Assembly (NCBI GenBank): GCA_002270565.1
Contig: NQMI01000015.1
Coordinates: forward strand, 250,250 to 314,249
Reading direction: 5' to 3'
DNA from: Stenocarpella maydis
Taxonomy: Eukaryota; Ascomycota; Sordariomycetes; Diaporthales; Diaporthaceae
DNA length: 64,000 nt
This document shows positions 33,188 to 45,347 of the stretch, one piece after another; within the stretch, counting starts at the first letter, position 1, and the number at the start of each line of letters is the position of its first letter. A program made the translations under genes and the position numbers. The notes beneath the pieces were generated by a model. The model did no database searches and was not told the DNA's origin. It saw nothing but the letters and a program-made list of their open reading frames with translations.

Positions 33188-36100
33188 TGTGTGTATTGAA
33201 TTGAGGAAGTCGAGTTCGGTCTGCTTCAGTCATCAGATGACGATGACACCTGATGGCAGTTGACCTTACACTGTTGAAGTTGGTGTTGTGGCCGCAGGTG
33301 GGGCTGGCACAAAACAAGCAATTGCTGTTGCTAGGATCGACAGCTTGCACTTGGGAAAAGGTTGGGAGCTTATCCGCTGTCAGGAATATCGAAATTGGGG
33401 CCTGGAAAAGAGGAATACTTGGGACAAAACCACTGAGTATTCCAGCAAGGTGCAGCAGTCACGGATCTTGCCTCAAGTATTAGGATTCCTTTCCATAAGA
33501 TCCACATTTCAACTTTCTTAGCAAGTCGACTGGAAGGCCCATGGAACGTCTCGAAATGATCTAACATACAGTCGATTACATTCCAAATCTGCAGGTAGAG
33601 ATTTCATATTAGTGGGCTGTCTTTTTAACTGGATAGTGGGGCTACTCCAAAGACAGCTCTTTTGTGCTTTATTCAATAGAATCAATTAGTCCACTTAGCT
33701 GGAAGTGAGACAGCATCTGGGCTTGTCCATATGGGTCTCCCAAGTCCACACCCATTATCCAGTCAGCCACCTCGTTCCATAATTCCAGGGCCTCAAATAC
33801 CTTCTGCCAAGCACAGGTATCCTTGGAAGCATCAGTTGAGGATGATTCTGGACATTCATCTCGCTTATGTCTGCTTTGAAGAACACAGCTTGATGCTTGC
33901 TTCCGTGCGAACTTGAAGCCATTCCCTTTGAACTTAGGCAGTTCAGCCGCTTGCATATTTCTGCCGAGTTTGTGGGGTGAATGGCAGCCAGAGACGCAAA
34001 AGTCTCAGCCGAAGGGGTGATGTGGCTGATGGGAGGACCAAGCCGAGATGCTCAGCAAGATGGAATGGGGTCCTCGTCTGCAAGTCTGGCATCGCCACAC
34101 TCACTCACACCATCCGCACTCACCCCGTACGCGCTCACTCTATCCAGACCCTATACCACACGCGTGAATATTTGCTGCTAGCAAGATGACATGTGAACTG
34201 TACAGATACTGACTCATTATGCCAATCCTTGGGTCTTAATAGCTTCCAGTAAGCTGGGCCTTGCATGACAAGCGCATAAAACAATGACCATCCCTCTAGA
34301 AGGCTCCTTAGGGCACAGCTACCTATATATGGCGGCAATCACTTGTCTAATTTCTTGTGTTTCTATTTATGCTGCCTTGGATTTGCGACATGGTACTGGT
34401 TGGCGGAATTGAGTCTGCCCCCGTTTCCAACACCGGTCACGAGAATGGACAGTTCAAGTTACTTTACCTTGCCTCGTGTCGACATTCCGAAACAGAAGTT
34501 GCAATCGTATAACCAAGACATCCTTTGATGGAACAACATTGGGAGCCGGCGGGGATATACGAGAAATAAAAGTATAATGGTCATGGAAGCGCATAGCTCA
34601 TCCACATGCAGGGAGTTGCCATTGACATTTGGGTAGGCTCGAAACAGTGTCGGAGGGCTGTCACATATTCGAATACGATGTGGTCTGGTTGTTGATAGTC
34701 AATTGATTCTCGGTCATGGTGTTGATGGAGAGTTGCAGCATACCCAGGTAGCTGCAGCCCTCTAGAGATTTCGCTATGGGTTGCCACTAGCCCCGGTGCT
34801 GCCAGCTGGCAGGCAGCTGGTAGCCAGGTGGCAGTCCAGTCTATGGAGCTTGAACCTCTGGATTCCTGCAACGCCACTGTTCCAACAAATAGAGGCCTCA
34901 ATCATATAGACCTGGAAAACCATGTCAAAGTTTCAACTTCTCATACCTTGTTGGGTGCATCCTTTCCACCTAGTTACTTGTTCTCCAATCCCGTCAAGAG
35001 ACGTTGGAATCCTGCCAAGAATACACTACCATCGCACCGTCCCGAGACCCGCAGCAGGACCAAGGCGAGCCAACCAGGTGCTATATAAAGCCCGCCTCCC
35101 TCATGTCGGCCGGCATCCACCTTGAGCACATTAACTGCACCGTGATTGGACCGTGCCGGGGTGGGATGAGCAGGTCCCTCAGCGCCGTTGCCCTGCCTTA
35201 GCCGCATCCGAGGCTCCAGCTCCGTGCCGGTGAGGATTAACTTGCTCACACTAACGGGTATTGCTTACACCTCGTTCGGGTGTGCGCCCTTTTGCCCTGG
35301 TCGTCCTCGCTGCTCTTAGGCAGTTTGAAACGCTGACTGGCGACTGACTGACTCTGTGTGCCGGTGAAGCGTATTATTGAGGCGGCGAAAGCAACGTATT
35401 TATTATCTGACAGGGTTGCCCGAATCATGTTTCAACCATGTTCTCGTACCAGCAGTGGTGGCTCCAAGGTCACGCCCGGGCCTCTTCACCGTAGAGTTTC
35501 GATGGAAGGCTACCTCGTCCTTATCTTCAGAGGTACTGTGGCACTCACTTCCGCCTGGCCGCTTTGAGACAAAACTGTCCAGGAGTAACGTTTATTACCT
35601 GCCACCCTGAAGGAGTGTACAACCTCGGCCACCAAGACTCCGTTAGGGCTCCTTAGGATGCCTCCGCGTCAGATCATGAGCACATTTAACAAGCGACTTG
35701 AGATTTTCCCGGGGATATGAGGCCCCAGCCCAGCCTCGCTGGGCGGGAGCTTGCTCGTCCCAGTGGACTGATTAATTAAAAGAGTATAGCTCTGGCGGGC
35801 CGCCTCCGAGTGTGGGACGATGGACACATCTCGAAGCCTATTACTTGCTCGTGTACACTAATAACCAACCTTGGACTGAGCACGGGGGCCCGGGAGCACA
35901 GAAAGGTAGCACTTACCCACTCACCTCGGACCACATTGCCGCCACCACCTCGACTTTAACAGGGGATAACCGCACTCACCACTAAGCATCCCTCTTACCT
36001 AACCTCTCGCACCTCCATATCGCCCGCACGCGTGGACTCCACCCGACCCTGCAGATTCCAACTCCGATGGTACGATAGCAGGAAATACACCAAGATCCCC

Positions 36101-36205
36101 GAGTTCTGCTCCGGAAGCACCTCGCACCAGTCTCTTCGTTCTGTGCTGAGAATCTCGTCCGTCGCCCAAGCCGAGCAGCCCATCACCAGCGACCCACCCG
36201 CCACG
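33188..36205. other. Intergenic, about 3 kb
   Basis: No supported gene. Several 60-95 residue frames occur, none with a domain. The stretch from 35.2 kb on is probably the promoter and leader of the ferric reductase gene. Confidence 0.45.
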
Positions 36206-38648
36206 ATGGGTGTCAACTCGGCCATTCTTGTCATCTGGTCCCTCTTCAGCCTCCTCTGCAATGCTCAGGTAGGCACAAATGGCATCGTGGGCTTTGGAAT
36301 CTCGCTGTACCAGGACCTCTGCTGCCAGGCATGTCACGACTCGCTCTCCACGCTGTACCTGAACTGCACGACCTTCTCGTCCGGCGATGGCATGGGCGGC
36401 ATGGACATGGGAATGGCCATGGACATGCCCATGGCTATGACCAGCCCCGAATGCTACGCCTCAAACACCCCGTGGCTCCAGACCATGGCGTACTGCATCC
36501 AGCAGAACTGCGACGCCGACGGGTATCCCGCCGACAAGCAGGCCAAGTGCTTCAGCAGGCAGGCTGTCGCCGGGGCGTCGGAGCCCACCTTCCAGGACAG
36601 CCTGCCCGCCACGGCTCCTACCGTTGAGCTTGCGGCTGATGCCATGTGGCTCAATGCGACCAGCCTGGTGAACCGTGAGGTGTACTATTCTACACACGGC
36701 ACCCTCGGCGAGTTTGCCAGGTCCGAGTACCTCCACACGAGATATTCGTAAGTCCTCTCCGGACTGGTCCTCCCCATCAAGCCCTGGAATGACGCTCACA
36801 AACCACCCTTCAGGTTGGTCATTTACCTGGTCGTCATCGGCATCTGCCTCATCTGTGGCGCCATGACCCAAATCACAACCCTCTCTCCCGGTCTCCAGAA
36901 ACGACTCCAAAACTCGGGCATCATGACGAGACTCCGCTCAGCCGTCTTCATGCCTGCACTATTCGGATCACGCCGGCTGGAGCCCCTCCCGGGCCGGGCA
37001 GGCTACCTCCCGAGCAGGGCACTGAGCATCTTCATCGCCATCTATGTCATCCTGAACATCGTCTTCTCCGCCGTCAACTTCAAGAGCTTCCAGCCCAACA
37101 TCTACTTCTTCTCGGCGGGCTTCGAGCTCTGCGAGTACGTCGGGAACCGGACGGGCACCCTCAGTTTCGTCAACATCAGCATCTCCATCCTGTTCGCCGG
37201 CAGGAACAACCCCCTGATCCCCTTTACTGGCTGGAGCCAGAGCACGTTCCTCACCCTGCATCGTTGGACTGCCAGGATCGCCACCCTGCAGGCGATTGTG
37301 CATTCCATTGTGTACACGATGGCGTACTGGGAGCCGGGGTATGATGGCGCTTCCGCGTATGCCGCGAAGGCGGCAGAACCATTCTACGTGAGTTACCGCC
37401 TTCCATTTCTCTCCCGGGCCCTCTTAGAGTGATTAGTTAACATAACGATCCTCCCAGTACTGGGGAATCATCGCAACGATAGCAATGAGCCTGGCAACGG
37501 CCTTTGCAGTCCTGCCGCTCCGCATCATGCTCTACGAGACCTTCCTGATACTCCACATCATCCTCATCGTCATCGCCCTGGCCGGCTGCTGGTACCACAT
37601 CGTCCCCCACTTCGGCTACGCCTACGGCTACCAGGTCTGGCTGTACATCGCCTTCGCCTTCTGGGCCGCCGAGCGCGTCGCGAGGGTCGCCCGGATCGCC
37701 TACCTCAACCGCCTGGGCGACTCAAAGGCAACCGTGGAGGCGATCCCGGGCAGCAACATCATCCAGGTCACCGTCTTCCCGCGCGTCGCCTGGAGCTTTG
37801 GCCCCGGGCAGCACTGCTTCCTCTACTTCCCGGGCCTGGAGAAGGTCTGGGAGAATCACCCCTTCAGCGTGGCCGGGTGGAGGAGGAAGGGCCAGACGCT
37901 GCCGGTTGTGTCGGCCCGCCCGAGTCTGAACGGCAGCGATTCCAAGCAGACCTCCGACGTCACCACGGTGGCCCAGCACGAGCCCGAGGTCCAGGACTGC
38001 GTGGCGGTCCGCTTCCTCGTCCGCGTCCACTCGGGCGCGACGGCCGAGCTCCAGCGGCGGCTCATGTCGTGCTCGCCCGGGGTGATGGAGATGAGCGTCT
38101 ACACCGAGGGCCCCTACGCGGGCCACAAGGCGACCCTCCAGCCGCTGCTTTCCACGGACACGGTGCTGTGCCTCATCGGCGGTATAGGTATCACGAACGC
38201 CCTTGGGTTTATACAGGAGTACGGGGGCGCCAGCGCGGGACGAGGTGAGGGCTCCGTGAAGAGCCGGGGGGTCATGGGGCAGGCGAGGAGGTTTATCCTT
38301 GCGTGGTCTGCGCGGGAGATGGCCCTCATTGAGCACGTCAAAAGGAACTTTCTTATCGGTGTTGAGGGGATCGAGTTCTCGTTCTGGTGCACGGGGGATA
38401 TGCCCGCTGGTGAAAAGGGGGCCCCTACGGGAGACGCAGAAAACACGAGGACGACGGCAGAGGCACCGCCTACACCGGGGAGGATGGACATTGGCAGTGT
38501 GATAAGATCCTCCCTGGAACCCGGGCACCACACAACCGTTCTGGTCTGTGGTCCCGGCGCTATGGCGGATGAGGCTGCGAAGGTGGTGGTCGAATGTGTC
38601 AAGAGCGGGTCACATGTCGATATTGTTGAGGAGGCCTATGCATGGTAG
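36206..38648 (+). CDS. FRE-type ferric/cupric reductase, membrane component
   Basis: Three exons, 36206-36747, 36814-37387 and 37458-38648, give 768 residues; the introns (66 and 70 nt) use GTAAGT and GTGAGT donors. It starts with a signal peptide (MGVNSAILVIWSLFSLLCNA) and an extracellular cysteine-rich domain (LCCQAC, AYCIQQNC) containing the methionine-rich run MGGMDMGMAMDMPMAM. A multi-helix membrane core follows, with two haem-binding histidine pairs, each spaced 14 apart: about H330/H344 (LHRWTAR to VHSIVY) and about H405/H419 (LHIILI to WYHIV). The cytoplasmic tail has the FAD motif HPFSVAG and NADPH motifs IGGIGIT and VCGPGAM. The enzyme passes electrons from NADPH across the plasma membrane to reduce extracellular Fe(III) or Cu(II) for uptake. 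The start is the first ATG giving a signal peptide. It is the first gene of the intact 36-47 kb block. Confidence 0.95.
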
Positions 38649-39688
38649 AAATTCCAGATGAGCCAGTATATCGGCTGTGGGAGTAAATAGTTAATTTGTT
38701 TCTGGTACTTGATAAGAGACGTCTCATGTGCACATCTCGAGGGTTGATCTTCAGAGAGCCAACCGGTAATGGATAGCACACAACTGAATTTTAATTTTCA
38801 GCCGTAAAGAAAGCATTGATTCACATAATCAGATGAAAAGTCCCACTTGCCGCGGTAACATGAACACCCCCTCAAGATTTGCTGATCTCCATGGAGTGGT
38901 CCCGACTGTCTGGGCTCACCTTGTGGTCTAGAAACCTTCGCCGGCGAAGTAAGACCTGCCAAGCCACAGCCGGCAGGATTTTTCTTGGCCTTGGTCCTGA
39001 ACGTCTAGATTCAAGGCACGTATGCACGGAGAAACTAGCAACCCCCCCCCCCCCCCCCCCCCCCCCCAAGCGGCAGCCGGACTGGAGTCTAAAGCATAGC
39101 TCACACATAGGAGGGTCACTGTAGTCACCTGTGGGGCCAAAGAGCTGCTGATTCAGAGGGTTCGGTGTTATTTGTTTCTAGGAAAGGAAGCGGGGGTTAC
39201 CGGAGGGGGCCTTGGAAATTACGGAAACTTGCTCAGGTGTAGGTCTATAAGAGTGGGGGGTGGGTGTGGTGGATGTTGCACTGGATGATCCTCTCCCGGA
39301 CCATGTCCCTGCGTCTGAGCAAGATTCCGGGGTTCACCTTGGCACTGTGTTGGAACCACAGTTCTCTCACTCACACTGGACATGTATCCGTGCTTCAATA
39401 CCACGACAAGGAGTTATTTGAGGCATCAGCTTGTCCTCGGGCTGTATTAGTGGCTGTAGCAGTGACTTGGGCTTGGCAGCCAATGGGGTATAACTACTCT
39501 TTACAAACATAATTCTCCCTGAGCCTTGCACAGGCTTTCGAGTCAAACGCTTGCTTCGACCACAAGCCATCGCACCTTTGCCAGACTCGGCGTTTGCTGC
39601 TATACAGACCTTGGGCTGTGTTCCCGTACCGCACGCAAGTCGTATATCGTCCTGTTCTTACATCCAACACGAGCCGATCGGAGCACAG
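38649..39688. other. Intergenic with a 26-C homopolymer
   Basis: No gene was seen. A run of 26 C lies at 39042-39067; its length may be unreliable in the assembly. The in-frame extension upstream of 39689 is not supported by homology. Confidence 0.5.
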
Positions 39689-40786
39689 ATGGACATGCAG
39701 CTTCCTGTGTCGATCCTCGGCGCAGGGCCAGCTGGATTCGCCCTCGCCGCCGATCTCCAAACTCAGGGGAGAAAAGTGCTGCTCTACTCACATCCGGCTC
39801 ACACACGGCATGCCGACAGCGTGAGGGAGAAGGGCCACCTAAGCGTGACTGGTGCGATACAGGGGACAACCGTGGTGCAGGTCACAACAGATATAAGCGA
39901 TGTTGTTGCGTTTTCAAGAATCCTGATCCTTACGGTCCCATCCACCGGGCAGGAAACACTCCTCGAGGAGATGAAGAGTTTCGACCTCCGCCGGCATACC
40001 ATCATCGCCATCCCGGGCAACCTCTTCTCCCTCGTCGCCGGCGCGGAGATCGAGGTCGAGAACATCCTCGAGACCAACATATCGCCCTACTCGTGCCGCA
40101 TGGAGGACGGCACCCTGAGCGTCATGGGCCGCAAGGGCCTCGTCTCCATCGCGTCGCTGCGCAACGACCTCCCGCCCGAGTTCTACGCCGGCATCCAGGG
40201 CGTCTTCCCCGTGGAGCTGAGGTGGTGCAGCAGCGTCGTCGAGGTCAGCCTGTCCAACATCAACGGCGTCTTCCACCCTCTCATGATGCTCATGAACGCG
40301 GGCCGCATCGAGAGCACGGGCGGCGAGTTCCTCATCTATCGCGACGGGCTGACCCGCTCCGTCGCCAACGCCATGCTCGCCGTCGACCGCGTCCGCGTCG
40401 AGGTCGGCGACAAGTTTGGGCTGCGCCTCAAGAGCGCCATTGACGTCTCCAACGAGTGCTACGGCCAGGGCTTCACCGACCTCGTCGACCTGGCGCGGAA
40501 TTCGCCGCCGCACAACAAGCTCAGGGCCCCCGCGGACGTCGGCAACCGGAATATCTCGGAGGACGTCCCCGACCTGCTGGTGGCGTGGCATGCGCTCGCG
40601 GAGAAACTTGGGGTGGACGCGTCGCCCATCGCTGCGGTGATAATCCTCGTCGAGATGGCCACGGGAATCAAGTACATGAGGCTGGGCCGGAACCTGCGGA
40701 AGCTTCACCTGGAGGATGTACCAAAAAGAGAGCTCATTGCAAGATTCAGCCCGTGGCTGGTTGCGCAGAGCGAGGTCCGACTGTAA
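39689..40786 (+). CDS. Opine/octopine dehydrogenase-like NAD(P) reductase
   Basis: Single exon, 365 residues from the ATG at 39689, two codons before the nucleotide-binding strand. The frame is open further upstream, but that part lacks family character. The Rossmann motif is ILGAGPAGFALAADL. The C-terminal half matches the NAD/NADP octopine-nopaline dehydrogenase fold, including NGVFHPLMMLMNAGRIE, which holds the family's catalytic His after an Asn. Such enzymes reductively join the amino group of an amino acid to a 2-oxo acid; bacterial relatives build opine-type metallophores. The substrate here is unknown. It lies downstream of the ferric reductase on the same strand and convergent with an MFS exporter. 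Other assignments within this superfamily (ketopantoate reductase-like) are less likely because of the His-containing block. Confidence 0.85.
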   Translation: MDMQLPVSILGAGPAGFALAADLQTQGRKVLLYSHPAHTRHADSVREKGHLSVTGAIQGTTVVQVTTDISDVVAFSRILILTVPSTGQETLLEEMKSFDLRRHTIIAIPGNLFSLVAGAEIEVENILETNISPYSCRMEDGTLSVMGRKGLVSIASLRNDLPPEFYAGIQGVFPVELRWCSSVVEVSLSNINGVFHPLMMLMNAGRIESTGGEFLIYRDGLTRSVANAMLAVDRVRVEVGDKFGLRLKSAIDVSNECYGQGFTDLVDLARNSPPHNKLRAPADVGNRNISEDVPDLLVAWHALAEKLGVDASPIAAVIILVEMATGIKYMRLGRNLRKLHLEDVPKRELIARFSPWLVAQSEVRL

Positions 40787-40986
40787 TTCTCTGGTCCCCC
40801 CCCTCTCTCTCTTTGTCTTTTTGCATTTATCGTACTTAGCACCAGCATTGAGGCATTAAACAATAAATAGCGTGCTCTTCAGTCACAGTTATATAAATTA
40901 TGAGCTATCTCCCTATCATACTTGTTCTACCATGTGGAATATCTCTGTCCTTAAAGTTTACAGGATATCTGTGCACAACCAAATGC

Positions 40987-42727
40987 TCACAGCTGGATCT
41001 GGTTGTACCGTGAACAGCGGAATCTTGCCCCGTAAAAGCCAATTATCAGAGGTACAGGAGCAAATGCCAGCGTCAGGAAACCCAACAGGCTGTTCCCCCA
41101 ACCCCATCCAAGCGCCTCGTATAATTGCAGGCCGCTCAGCGGGAGGAGCGCTCCGGCGGTGCCCCTGAGCACCGCATTAGCACCAACAACGCTGGCAGCG
41201 TATCCCTCAAACGCATCAATGAGGTACGTCTGGATGCCTACAAATATCAGGATGGACCCAAACCCTGTGATTGCTGTCCCAAGCTGGGGGACAATCCAGT
41301 GGACTTGGTACTCGACCGTCCACCCATAGAGAAACAAGCCCATCGGGAACGCCAAAGCCCCAGGCAGAGTGATGATAAGAGGGAGGCGGTCCTCGGGTGT
41401 CACGGTCCTCCCAGCAGCGGCCCGCCTCTTCAGGTTCCTGTCGCTGAATTTGGCGATGTACCAAAGACCGCCCAGCGTGCCGACCCCGCCGGCGAGGAAC
41501 ACGAGCCCGGCGGCAAATGTCGAGTATCCGTAGACTTCCTTAAAAACAAAAGAGTACGTGGCAAAGAGGAGGTAGAGTATGCCGTAGAGCACGGCGACGT
41601 ACGTGCACATGACTGTGACGATGGGACAGCAGAGGAGCATCTTGGATGGCCGCATGATGCTCCGCCTGAAAAGCTCCCGCGGAGTAATTTCCGGTGCGAG
41701 CTTTGACCGGTAGTTCGGGTTTCCTGTCTCCTTTCTGAGTTTGGCTGCCTTCCTCTCCAGCAAGACAACAGGATAGGTTTCTCTGAGGACGGCGAAGGCG
41801 AAGATGCTCACCACGGCGACCTGAGCAGCAGTCATTAACAATTGTTTTCCCATGGGAATGATGTGCACCCAGATTACTCACCACAACCGAGATGATCCAG
41901 AACATCCATCTCCAGCCAAGGACTTCAGTCACATAGCCACCAATGATGGGACCGACCATCGGCCCAAGAATGGTGCCGACAGACCAGATCGAAACAGCCT
42001 TGCCTCTCTTCTCGCGCGGCACTAGGTCCGCGATCGTGCCGGAGCCTATGGTGATGGTGGCGACGCCTGCAAAGCCCGACAGGAAACGGAAGGCAAGGAG
42101 CATCGACGTGCTCTGAGACAGGGCGCAGCCAATCGTGAAGCAGAGAAACAGGACATTGGTGATGTTGTAGATGAGGACCCTGCCGTAAAGTTCACTCAGC
42201 GGCGCGAGGATCAGCGGGCCGCATGCGAAGCCGAGGACGAATATGGACACGACAAAGGTTGCGAACGTGTTGGAGGTGGTGTCGAACTCTTGCATGACCT
42301 GCTGCACCGCGGGTGAGAGCATGGATGAGATGAGCGGCCTGAGGGTGTTAAGAATTATGTTATGCAAGAGCTGGGCGGTGTGGTACACTCACACCAGGAA
42401 GCTTATCACGGAAATAGTAATAATATTGAACCACTTCCTTCTCGACGACCAGTTCATTGGGTTCTCGGGGTCCTCATCTGCTGGCTCATTCCACCACACC
42501 ACAAGATCAGAACCAGGCTCTGGGCAAGCTGCCTGACACGCGGCCTTGTCCTTGGGCTGCAGCAAAGCCGAAGGAGTGTCAGTGCCAGATCCTCTGTCCT
42601 TTTCATCAAGCTCTGAATTTTCTTCCACTTCCAGCTGTGGTGGCTCAGTCTCGGACCTTGGCTTCATGGCGTATGAGAGGTCGGACGTGGTTTTCAAAGG
42701 CCGAATTTGGGCCCGCTGGAGCGGCAT
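40987..42727 (-). CDS. MFS transporter, DHA1 drug:H+ antiporter type
   Basis: Three exons on the minus strand, 42393-42727, 41882-42338 and 40987-41820, give 541 residues; the introns are short (54 and 61 nt, both GTGAGT). A hydrophilic N-terminus of about 95 residues ends in PENPMNWSSRRKW, typical of fungal DHA1 exporters. About 12 membrane helices follow. Signature motifs are LAPLSELYGRVL (motif A) and GTILGPMVGPIIGGY (antiporter motif C). The central loop (RKAAKLRKETGNPNYRSKL) is also typical. It probably exports a small organic compound in exchange for protons. Its 3' end faces the opine-dehydrogenase-like gene 200 bp away, and the methyltransferase lies 815 bp upstream on the same strand, which suggests a shared pathway but does not prove one. 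Confidence 0.95.
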
Positions 42728-43541
42728 TTTGAAAAATTAGCCTCACGCCTTGCGTGGTCTGGAAGCCCAGCTGAAGTAGAACATGGCCGAAAGTATGCAG
42801 CAACAAGGAGCCTCTTTGCGACCACGAAGAGGAACCACTGGCAGGGCGTGAGACGCTCCGACTAGCGCATGTAAGTTCCTGGCAGGTGTGCGTCTGTCCT
42901 CGGACAATTTTCCCTTGCCGCAGGTTCTTGAGCATATTACACTGTATGCAGGATACTAGCGCGTTTTTGATACTCTCGTTTTCATTTCCATTTCAGAATA
43001 CTGTGGGGAAGAGCATGCATGTATCCATGCACGTGCATGATGGGGGGGGGGGGCGTGAGCAGATTAATGTTTCTGGTCTCACACCGATTTCGCGGCGATA
43101 TTGACTTACTCATTGAACCGCCTCATCAACTTGTGGGACCGTCGTTTTAAGGCCCACCTGGGCGCTATTGCGAAACCATTTCGTGCTCAATAACTGCTCA
43201 GAATGGCCATTACGGGTTGCCCCTCAGCGGGCCCTCGTGTGCCCTCGGCTGGCTGGCCAGCACGACAAACCTGGGGAGTAGGGATAGGATAAATCGTTCG
43301 GCTTGATTACAGTTTTCACTGTTATTCCAGGCAAGAAGAAATGTCCTAAAAGTGAGGCAAATGAGCAATCAAGCAGTCACATATCGCCTTGCCTATTAGA
43401 ACACGATTGCCACAGGTTGTATTCAGACGAAATACGTGGTCATTAAGACGAACCTTCGCAAACACAAGACGGAAGATGCGAGCAGGAAATATCGGTCATG
43501 GTCCAAAGGCGCCTTGAAATCTAGTCGAATTAACGAATCAC
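42728..43541. other. Intergenic
   Basis: Promoter side of the transporter and 3' side of the methyltransferase. A G run lies near 43042-43053. No gene was seen. Confidence 0.45.
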
Positions 43542-44321
43542 TTATGCCTTGGTGGCCACAGTCACCAAAAGATCCATATCCATGTGAATGCCGTCCTCCG
43601 TAGTGATCTTGTCCCACTCCGCCTTCATCTCCTCCCGTGCCTTCGGCCGCAGGTCCAGGGGGATGCCGCCGTACGTTTTGCCCGACGAGCTCGTGTCCAG
43701 CCACTCGATCATGTCATCCCCGTTCTTTGCCCACTTGACGATCTTGTTGATGACAATGTCTCTTGTTGGAAACCCTGAGTCGTCGAGGAGACTCTCGAGA
43801 TCCCGCCGCTTGATGAACTTTGGGCCGCTCTGCTCCGGATAGTTGCGGTATGGTTCTCTAGAGAGTACGTCGGCCTTGATTCTCTCGTGCGCGGCGATAA
43901 AGTCTCCAGACCCTCCTGATATCCCGAGGCGCCCTCCTGGCTTGAGCACGCGGGAGAACTCCTTGACTGCGGCGGGTTGGTCCTCAACCCAGTGGAAGGT
44001 AGAGTTGACATACACGATGTCGAAGCTGCCAGAGGCGAATTGCGACAGGTCCTCGGCTCTGCCGACGTGAAACGAGAGATTGGGTGTTTTGATCTCTTGT
44101 GCGAGCGTGATACGCTCTTTGCTGGGGTCGATGCCGACCACACTTCCCTTGTCGCCCACAATCTCGGCAATATAGGATGTGATATTTCCAGGGCCACAGC
44201 CTACGTCCAGGACATGCAGGCCGGGAGTGACTCCGAGTCTCTTGAGGAGGAACAGGCCGGTGTTGAATTGGGTATTATTAACGGAGGTGTACCCTTTCGC
44301 TAGTTCCTCGGTGTCGGCCAT
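43542..44321 (-). CDS. Class I SAM-dependent methyltransferase
   Basis: Single exon on the minus strand, 259 residues. SAM-binding motif I is VLDVGCGPG at residues 37-45, followed by the acidic residue after strand 2 (VVGIDPS), then FDIVYVNSTFHWV and LKPGGRLGISGG, as in the Methyltransf_11/25 group that includes UbiE and trans-aconitate methyltransferase-like enzymes. The acceptor substrate cannot be read from sequence. The C-terminus (WAKNGDDMIEWLDTSS) looks like the substrate cap of small-acid methyltransferases. It sits between an MFS exporter and a P450, a common setting for tailoring enzymes of specialised metabolism. Confidence 0.92.
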   Translation of the reverse strand: MADTEELAKGYTSVNNTQFNTGLFLLKRLGVTPGLHVLDVGCGPGNITSYIAEIVGDKGSVVGIDPSKERITLAQEIKTPNLSFHVGRAEDLSQFASGSFDIVYVNSTFHWVEDQPAAVKEFSRVLKPGGRLGISGGSGDFIAAHERIKADVLSREPYRNYPEQSGPKFIKRRDLESLLDDSGFPTRDIVINKIVKWAKNGDDMIEWLDTSSSGKTYGGIPLDLRPKAREEMKAEWDKITTEDGIHMDMDLLVTVATKA

Positions 44322-45347
44322 GGTTGGTTGTTTTTTTTTTGGGGGGGGGGGGTTGCTTGTGATTTGTGATATATACCGACCTCACGGAGACTACTCACCA
44401 AAACCAGACGTTGCCCAAGTACGCTGAAAAGTTCCGTCCTACATATGTTGGCGAGACCAAGTGGCAGATCCAACGAGTGGGTTCTCAGGCAGCGGGAAAA
44501 ATAACTACCCGTCAGGCTCCAGCCACCACCATCCACCATCAAATTTTATGGTGCTCCAACTCGCTCTATCTGAAGCCCCATTTGCATGATCACTATAGTG
44601 ATCACTTACAAGGGTTCTGGGCTCTATAGGGACTGATTCATGGCTCAATTCGGGGCTTAATTCGCGCCCCCATCCGCCCCCCGCCCCCACGGGTGGTTGT
44701 CTTTCCCGCTGCCTGGTTCTTCGGAGAACGCCCTTTGTCAAGTTTAGTTGGAGAAACAATTGACCCTTGTCCCCTGCACGACTCATAGGGTATCCGCAAC
44801 ATGGTCCTAGACCGGCAGTAGCTTGCTGCACTTTGAGCATGTTTTGAGCGGATTTGGTACATATTTTACACGAATTATACGCTGTATCCAACCGTAGCGT
44901 AAGATTATAGGTTCTAGTTTAATGCTTCATTGAATTATAGTACCCTAACAACTTAGTTATAATAGTTTTTAATATACTTATAAATACTTAAAACTCAGAT
45001 TTCAGTAATTAATATTATATTATTAAAAACAGACTTATAATATACTGTGGGCAGCAAGTAAGAGATGTTCTGCCTTACTTCTCAAGGCGAATTTCTTCTG
45101 CGCAGATCTGGCAGACTTTCTAGTGCACTCCAGTCTGAGTTTAGAAATGACGCGCATGGCTTATTAACGTTCCCTGAACTTTCTTCCCAACCTTATCGAC
45201 GATCACCTGCAAGAAATTTTAGCACGAGAGCTTGGGCAAACCAAAAGCAAAAAATTTGAAGTTAAAGCGCCCTCTGCCAAAGCAGGCGTTTGCTGTTCAA
45301 CGATCCGAGTGATTCCAAGTTCACGTGGGTTCATCCTACCCCCCACA
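44322..45347. other. Intergenic between divergent methyltransferase and P450
   Basis: Contains a T/G homopolymer pair near 44331-44353 and an AT-rich patch at about 44880-45050. No gene was seen. It is the shared promoter region of the two divergent genes. Confidence 0.45.

Noticed and set aside
33669..33956. 95-residue minus-strand frame
   Set aside because: Composition is protein-like, but there is no recognisable domain, no splice context and no neighbour support.
39551..39688. Upstream in-frame extension of the opine-dehydrogenase-like gene
   Set aside because: It begins at a non-ATG codon and shows no family similarity; the Rossmann strand starts right after the ATG at 39689.
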